A DNA stretch of 64,000 nt from Komagataeibacter sp. FNDCF1 (GTDB taxonomy: Bacteria; Pseudomonadota; Alphaproteobacteria; Acetobacterales; Acetobacteraceae): assembly GCF_021295335.1 (NCBI RefSeq), contig NZ_JAIWOT010000001.1:747001-811000 (forward strand). The letters are read 5' to 3'. This document shows, piece after piece, positions 60,410 through 64,000 of the stretch; position 1 is the first letter of the stretch, and each line of letters begins with the position of its first letter. The notes under the pieces are model-generated. The model saw only the letters and a program-made list of their open reading frames with translations. It was not told the DNA's origin and searched no databases. The position numbers were made by a program, and so were the translations under genes.

Positions 60410-60831
60410 TGGCTTACGCCGCCCTGGCTGACATGCTGACGAAGTATGGCAACGCCGAACTGATCGCCGCCACCACCGACCTGGACACGCCACTGGACAC
60501 GATTGACCAGGGCAAGGTGCAGGCGGCACTGGATCAGGCATCAAGCCGGATGGACAGCTACCTGCGCCGCCGTTACCTGGTGCCGGTGGCCAATCCGCCG
60601 CCGGTGCTGACCCAGTATTGCTGCGCGGTTGCCCGCTACCTTCTGCATTCGGGCGGCAACAGCAATCCCAGTGACCAGATGCGTGCCGATTACAAGGACG
60701 CGATTGCGTGGCTGAAGGACATCAATAACGAGCACGCCACGCTGGATGGCGCGATCCCGGCCAACACGACCGAGACCTTTTCGCGCATCCAGATGCGTGC
60801 CCCAAGCTTCTATCCCGGAAAGCTGTACTGA
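60409..60831 (+). CDS. DUF1320 connector protein (Mu gp36-like)
   Basis: The 140-aa protein has the gp36 pattern: AYAALADMLTKYGNAELIA, ALDQASSRMDSYLRRRYLVP, LTQYCCAVARYLLH. It probably belongs to the head-tail connector. Start overlaps the previous stop. Confidence 0.9.
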   Translation: MAYAALADMLTKYGNAELIAATTDLDTPLDTIDQGKVQAALDQASSRMDSYLRRRYLVPVANPPPVLTQYCCAVARYLLHSGGNSNPSDQMRADYKDAIAWLKDINNEHATLDGAIPANTTETFSRIQMRAPSFYPGKLY

Positions 60832-61448
60832 TGGAACTGCCTGAAAACCAGTATCCGCGCCTGCTGCTGCATGGCGGACCGATCGTGGAGGCATTCATGG
60901 CGCTGCGCCAGCGCCTGCATGAAGCGTTCCCGCCAGACATTTTCCGGCACATAATCGTGCCGCCCAATGCCAAGCGCGCAACGTGGGAAAGGCTCCTGAC
61001 CACAAAGCCTGCCATCGGGCTGGCATGGAATGCATGGAAGCCGCATGGCGATTGTGGCGCAACATTCCGGGGCGATCTGGTTTTTGCCGTGTTCATCGCC
61101 GTCCAGCACACGGACCCCGGTCGGCTATATGTCGGTGTTCCCGGAAGTCTGCGCGGCATGGGGGCGATGGGTGCTGCCGGAGCGGCGGCTGCCTTCCTGC
61201 ATTCACGCCCGCTGCCAGGTGAACTGGGCACCCCCATGGTTCGCCTGGTCGCGCTGCCGCCCACAGCGGACTGGCTTGCGGATGATGTTGGCCTGATATC
61301 GCTGGAAGTGACCGTTCCCAACGTGTCGTTCGATGGTTCGGCGTTGGCTCAGCAGCTTGATGACTTCAAGGGCCTGCGTGAGACGTGGCAGGACGCCGAG
61401 GGCGACACGCTGGTCGCGCCCCCACCCCAAACAGGAGAAACCGCATGA
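60831..61448 (+). CDS. DUF1834 protein (Mu gp37-like)
   Basis: The 205-aa protein is in the gp37 position, with LTTKPAIGLAWNAWKPHGDC and DLVFAVFIAVQHTDPG. It is a probable tail-terminator/connector component. It shares the last base of the gp36-like stop and overlaps the DUF2635 gene. Confidence 0.82.
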   Translation: MELPENQYPRLLLHGGPIVEAFMALRQRLHEAFPPDIFRHIIVPPNAKRATWERLLTTKPAIGLAWNAWKPHGDCGATFRGDLVFAVFIAVQHTDPGRLYVGVPGSLRGMGAMGAAGAAAAFLHSRPLPGELGTPMVRLVALPPTADWLADDVGLISLEVTVPNVSFDGSALAQQLDDFKGLRETWQDAEGDTLVAPPPQTGETA

Positions 61449-61699
61449 CCACGCTGGTGCATGTGACGCCCGGCCGGGTGGTGAAAATCCCGGCCGGAAA
61501 CAGGACGCGCAGGCTGCCCGATACGGGCTTTAACGTGAACGAACGAGATCCGTTCTGGGCCGCGCTGCTGCGCAATGGTGACCTGACGGCAGGTGACGTG
61601 CCCGCGCAGGCTGCCGCCGCATCCGCCACCCCGGCAAAGGCGACCACCGCCGCAACCCCGGCCACGACACAGGCCGCCAGCGGGAGTGCCACGAAGTGA
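61445..61699 (+). CDS. DUF2635 protein (Mu gp38-like)
   Basis: The 84-aa protein starts with text like VTPGRVVKIPAGNRTRRLPD, FNVNERDPFWAALLRNGDL, matching DUF2635. The Ala/Thr-rich tail is unusual. It overlaps the sheath gene (GTGA). Confidence 0.85.
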   Translation: MTTLVHVTPGRVVKIPAGNRTRRLPDTGFNVNERDPFWAALLRNGDLTAGDVPAQAAAASATPAKATTAATPATTQAASGSATK

Positions 61700-63180
61700 G
61701 CGAGACCATCTCCTTCAGTGAAATCCCCGCAGGCTGGGCCGTTCCGGGCAGCTATGGCGAGGTCACGACCGTCCCCAGCGGTAACGATGTGACCGACATG
61801 CCGCTGCGCCTGCTGGTGCTGGGCCAGCGGGGCGGCGGCACGGGCACGTCGCTGGTGCGCTACCAGAATATCTCGCCCGCGCAGGCGGCTGCCCTGGCGG
61901 GCCCTGCATCCGCGCTGGCGGCCACCGTGGCCGCCGTGGTTGCAGCCGCCCCGTATGTTGCGGTGGACATGGTAATGGTGGATGCCCCGACCGGGGGCAC
62001 CGCCGGGGCCGCTACCCTGACATTCACCGGCCCGGCCACGGCCAACGGCACGGCGGCGATTGAAGCCAATGGCGTGCGGGTGCCGTTCGTGGTGACCAGC
62101 GGCATGGCCGCGACCGACATGGCCGCTGCTGCCGCTGCCGCATTCACCGCTGACGTGTCGGTACAGACCGGCCTTAACGCCACGGTGGCCCTGGGCGTGC
62201 TGACGCTGACCAGTGCGGAAACCGGCAGCTTCGTGAACGACATCGACGTGCGCATGAGTTCGCTTACGGCCGACCTGGTGCCGGGCATGAGCGTGGCCGT
62301 TACGGCCATGACCGGCGGCGCGGGCACGGTGGACCTGTCGGCAGCACTCGCGCTGGTGTCCAACGTCTGGTTCACCGATATCGTGTCCTGCCTGAATGAC
62401 GCGGCCAACCTGACCGCGCTGGCGACGGAAGCCGAACGCCGGTATGGCGCGATGGTCAAGAAAGACACGCATGTCTATTACGGCTACCGGGGCACCTACG
62501 GGCAGGCGCTGGCGCTGGCGGAGACGCTAAACAGCCGGTTCATGACCTGTGTTCCGGCACAGAACCCGCGCTGGGCACCGTGGATCATGGCGGGCATTGC
62601 CGGTGCCATCGCGGCACAGGCGCTGAACAATGACCCGTCGCGGCAGCTGCGCGCGCTGGAACTGACCGGCCTGACTGGTCTGGCCCCAGATGATGCCGAC
62701 CTGTTCACGGATGCGATGCGCAACGTGCTGCTGCAATCGGGCCTGTCCACCTTCACCGTTGACCAGGACGGCACCGTGCGCATCGAGCGCATGGTGACGA
62801 ACAACCAGACCGACGCGGAAGAAAATCCCACCACGGCATGGCGCAACATCATGGTGCCCAAGACCGTCAGCCGCGTGCGCTATGAGTGGAACACTTATAT
62901 CAGCGCGACCTATCCCCGCGCCAAGCTGGCCGATGATGCGTCGCGCATGGTCGGGATCGCAACAGGCGTGGTGACGCCGGGCGCGCTGAAGGGAAGCTGG
63001 GCCGCGCAGTCCGAACTGTATGAGACGGTCGAGGGCTGGCTTACGGACACCGACGCGCTGGCGCAGCAGGCGGCGTTCACCATCAACCCGACCGACCGTA
63101 ACCGCTGTGACGCGGCCCTGCCCATCCGTGTGATGGGATCGCTGATCGTCATGGCCAATTCCATCCAGCTACAGGCGTAA
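61696..63180 (+). CDS. Tail sheath protein (Mu gpL-like)
   Basis: GTG start at 61696. The 494-aa protein has MSETISFSEIPAGWAVPGSY, PLRLLVLGQRGGGTG, then an Ala/Thr/Gly-rich middle and a conserved C-terminal half (YGYRGTYGQALALAETLNSR, PRAKLADDASRM, DRNRCDAALPIRVMG). It forms the contractile sheath around the tail tube. Confidence 0.94.
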   Translation: MSETISFSEIPAGWAVPGSYGEVTTVPSGNDVTDMPLRLLVLGQRGGGTGTSLVRYQNISPAQAAALAGPASALAATVAAVVAAAPYVAVDMVMVDAPTGGTAGAATLTFTGPATANGTAAIEANGVRVPFVVTSGMAATDMAAAAAAAFTADVSVQTGLNATVALGVLTLTSAETGSFVNDIDVRMSSLTADLVPGMSVAVTAMTGGAGTVDLSAALALVSNVWFTDIVSCLNDAANLTALATEAERRYGAMVKKDTHVYYGYRGTYGQALALAETLNSRFMTCVPAQNPRWAPWIMAGIAGAIAAQALNNDPSRQLRALELTGLTGLAPDDADLFTDAMRNVLLQSGLSTFTVDQDGTVRIERMVTNNQTDAEENPTTAWRNIMVPKTVSRVRYEWNTYISATYPRAKLADDASRMVGIATGVVTPGALKGSWAAQSELYETVEGWLTDTDALAQQAAFTINPTDRNRCDAALPIRVMGSLIVMANSIQLQA

Positions 63181-63186
63181 GGGCAC

Positions 63187-63546
63187 ATGGCAGGTTCAAC
63201 CGTTGGTATCTTCAGGGCCTGGTGGAAGGGCCAGAAGATCGAGATCAAGCCGGGGGCGTCGCTGCGCCTGCCCGGAAACCAGAACAAGACCGAGGAAGCG
63301 GGCGGCACCGGCTTTCGCTACCAGCAGTATCAGGTCGGGCAGTTCCGCTGCACGCCCGTGCTGCCGCGTGGCGCGAGCCTTGCAGCCTTCCAGCCGGGCG
63401 ATGAAGGGGAGCTTCAGGTCATGGCTGATACCGGCCAGCAGTGGGTTTTCCCCGACGCCTACATCATGGACGCGCCGGAACTGGCCGATAGCGGCGGCAA
63501 TATGCCGCTGACCTTCAACATGAACACCTGCAAGGAACTGCTGTAA
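63187..63546 (+). CDS. Tail tube protein (Mu gpM-like)
   Basis: The 119-aa protein follows the sheath by 6 nt and has QKIEIKPGASLRLPGNQNKT, VGQFRCTPVLPRG and FPDAYIMDAPELADSGGNMP, the tube-subunit pattern. It forms the inner tail tube. Confidence 0.9.
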   Translation: MAGSTVGIFRAWWKGQKIEIKPGASLRLPGNQNKTEEAGGTGFRYQQYQVGQFRCTPVLPRGASLAAFQPGDEGELQVMADTGQQWVFPDAYIMDAPELADSGGNMPLTFNMNTCKELL

Positions 63547-63959
63547 TGAACGCTCCCGTCGTGAACGGCGCCACTACCCCCGCAACCACTCCGGCCACCA
63601 GCGCGCCGGTTGTGCGTCCCGACCGGCCCAAACTGCCCGAAGGTGCGGAATATCAGGCTGATGGGTCGGTCAAGGTGACGTTGCTGTATCCGGTGGAACA
63701 GAAGTCCAGCGTCAATGGCACGGTGCAGACCGATCTGGTGAGCACCATCGTGCTTAACCGGCTGAAGGGGCGCGGCATCACCGAGATGCTGAATGCCGAG
63801 GGCGAAGGCAACCGCATCCTCGCCATGCTGGAAGCATCCGCAGGCATGACCGGCCCGAAGGCCGATGCCCTGCTGGGCGAAATGGATGGGGAGGACTTCC
63901 TTACCCTGTCGCAGGTCGCCAGCACTTTTTTGAAGAGTGGGGCGAAGACTGGCCGGTAA
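63546..63959 (+). CDS. Tail assembly chaperone (Mu gp41-like), with frameshift site
   Basis: The 137-aa protein (Thr/Pro-rich start, DGSVKVTLLYPVEQKSSVNG, LSTIV-like VSTIVLNRLKGRGITEML) is in the gp41 position after tube. A TTTTTTG heptamer near its 3' end (63926-63932) can shift ribosomes -1 into a frame that stays open to the window edge, giving a longer fusion protein as in other contractile-tail phages. Confidence 0.85.
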   Translation: MNAPVVNGATTPATTPATSAPVVRPDRPKLPEGAEYQADGSVKVTLLYPVEQKSSVNGTVQTDLVSTIVLNRLKGRGITEMLNAEGEGNRILAMLEASAGMTGPKADALLGEMDGEDFLTLSQVASTFLKSGAKTGR

Positions 63960-64000
63960 TCCTGGCCGCGCTCGCCCACGAGACCAGCTTTTCCGAAGCT
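63926..64000 (+). promoter_or_regulatory. Candidate programmed -1 frameshift site and downstream frame
   Basis: T-TTT-TTG is in the correct phase (ACT TTT TTG). The -1 frame then reads EEWGEDWPVILAALAHETSF and remains open to 64000, text typical of tail chaperone C-terminal extensions. The fusion's end is outside the window. Confidence 0.75.

Larger units (their letters stand above)
38537..64000 (+). mobile_element. Mu-like transposable prophage, left 25.5 kb
   Basis: Gene order follows phage Mu: repressor, Ner-like, MuA-type DDE transposase, MuB ATPase, GemA, Mor-like, lysozyme, terminase, portal (gp29), F, G, I/Z, T, gp36-38, sheath L, tube M and tail chaperone. The likely left end is the TG at 38537, inside the deoR gene, with CAGGC (38532-38536) as the candidate 5-bp target duplication; the right end is outside the window. 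All structural genes seen are open, so the phage may be functional. Confidence 0.9.

Overview
The window looks like an acetic acid bacterium (Acetobacteraceae, most like Komagataeibacter/Gluconacetobacter). This is inferred from an IS1031-type IS5-family element, high-GC coding sequence, a PaoABC-type molybdenum aldehyde dehydrogenase and the general gene repertoire. No rRNA or tRNA gene was seen, so the assignment rests on gene content alone. It divides into three parts: an accessory region (1-18.5 kb), a metabolic and transport region (18.8-38.5 kb), and the left 25.5 kb of a Mu-like transposable prophage (38.5-64 kb) that runs off the right edge.

Accessory region. The left edge holds the N-terminal 315 residues of a Lon-like AAA+ ATPase, possibly coupled to a small upstream ORF, then a secreted protein and a lipoprotein. 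The most interesting block is 3.9-18.5 kb. On the minus strand, a WYL regulator, a 107-aa protein, a tandem AAA+ ATPase and two DUF262 proteins (one with a DUF1524 nuclease domain) lie in series. A 930-bp IS1031-like element with TAA target duplications sits between the ATPase and the DUF262 pair; removing it leaves a 73-nt gap, so all five genes probably formed one operon. Diverging from the WYL gene across an 85-nt promoter with a near-perfect inverted repeat are a 68-aa internally duplicated protein, a PD-(D/E)XK nuclease protein (AddB-like) and a UvrD/RecB-type helicase-nuclease (AddA-like). I propose this as one WYL-controlled anti-mobile-element system; no named system that I know has this full set.

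Metabolic and transport region. This contains an MscS channel, paoABC, a KGG-repeat/DUF892 stress pair, an MFS/GPH symporter, a sugar O-acetyltransferase and a membrane metallophosphoesterase. It also has a mini-PepSY-exbB-exbD-tonB operon behind a good Fur-box match, a LysR/HAD/class II aldolase cassette and a TonB-dependent receptor. After that come decayed IS5-type remnants and the 3' stub of a deoR-family gene.

Prophage. The deoR stub is cut by the prophage left end (about 38,537). Order: S24 repressor (minus strand), Ner-like regulator, ParB-like protein, two early proteins, MuA-type DDE transposase, MuB-type ATPase, small early genes (DUF3164, Lar-like, GemA), terminator, Mor-like activator, GH108 muramidase, DUF2730/gp26/DUF3486 proteins, large terminase, possible spanins, an acyl-carrier-like protein, portal, F-like head protein with a C-terminal toxin-like nuclease domain, G protein, protease/scaffold, major head, connectors, tail sheath, tail tube and tail chaperone with a candidate -1 frameshift site. 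The structural genes are intact as far as the window shows. The one visible defect is a probable 1-nt frameshift in a G6 run in a small early membrane gene.
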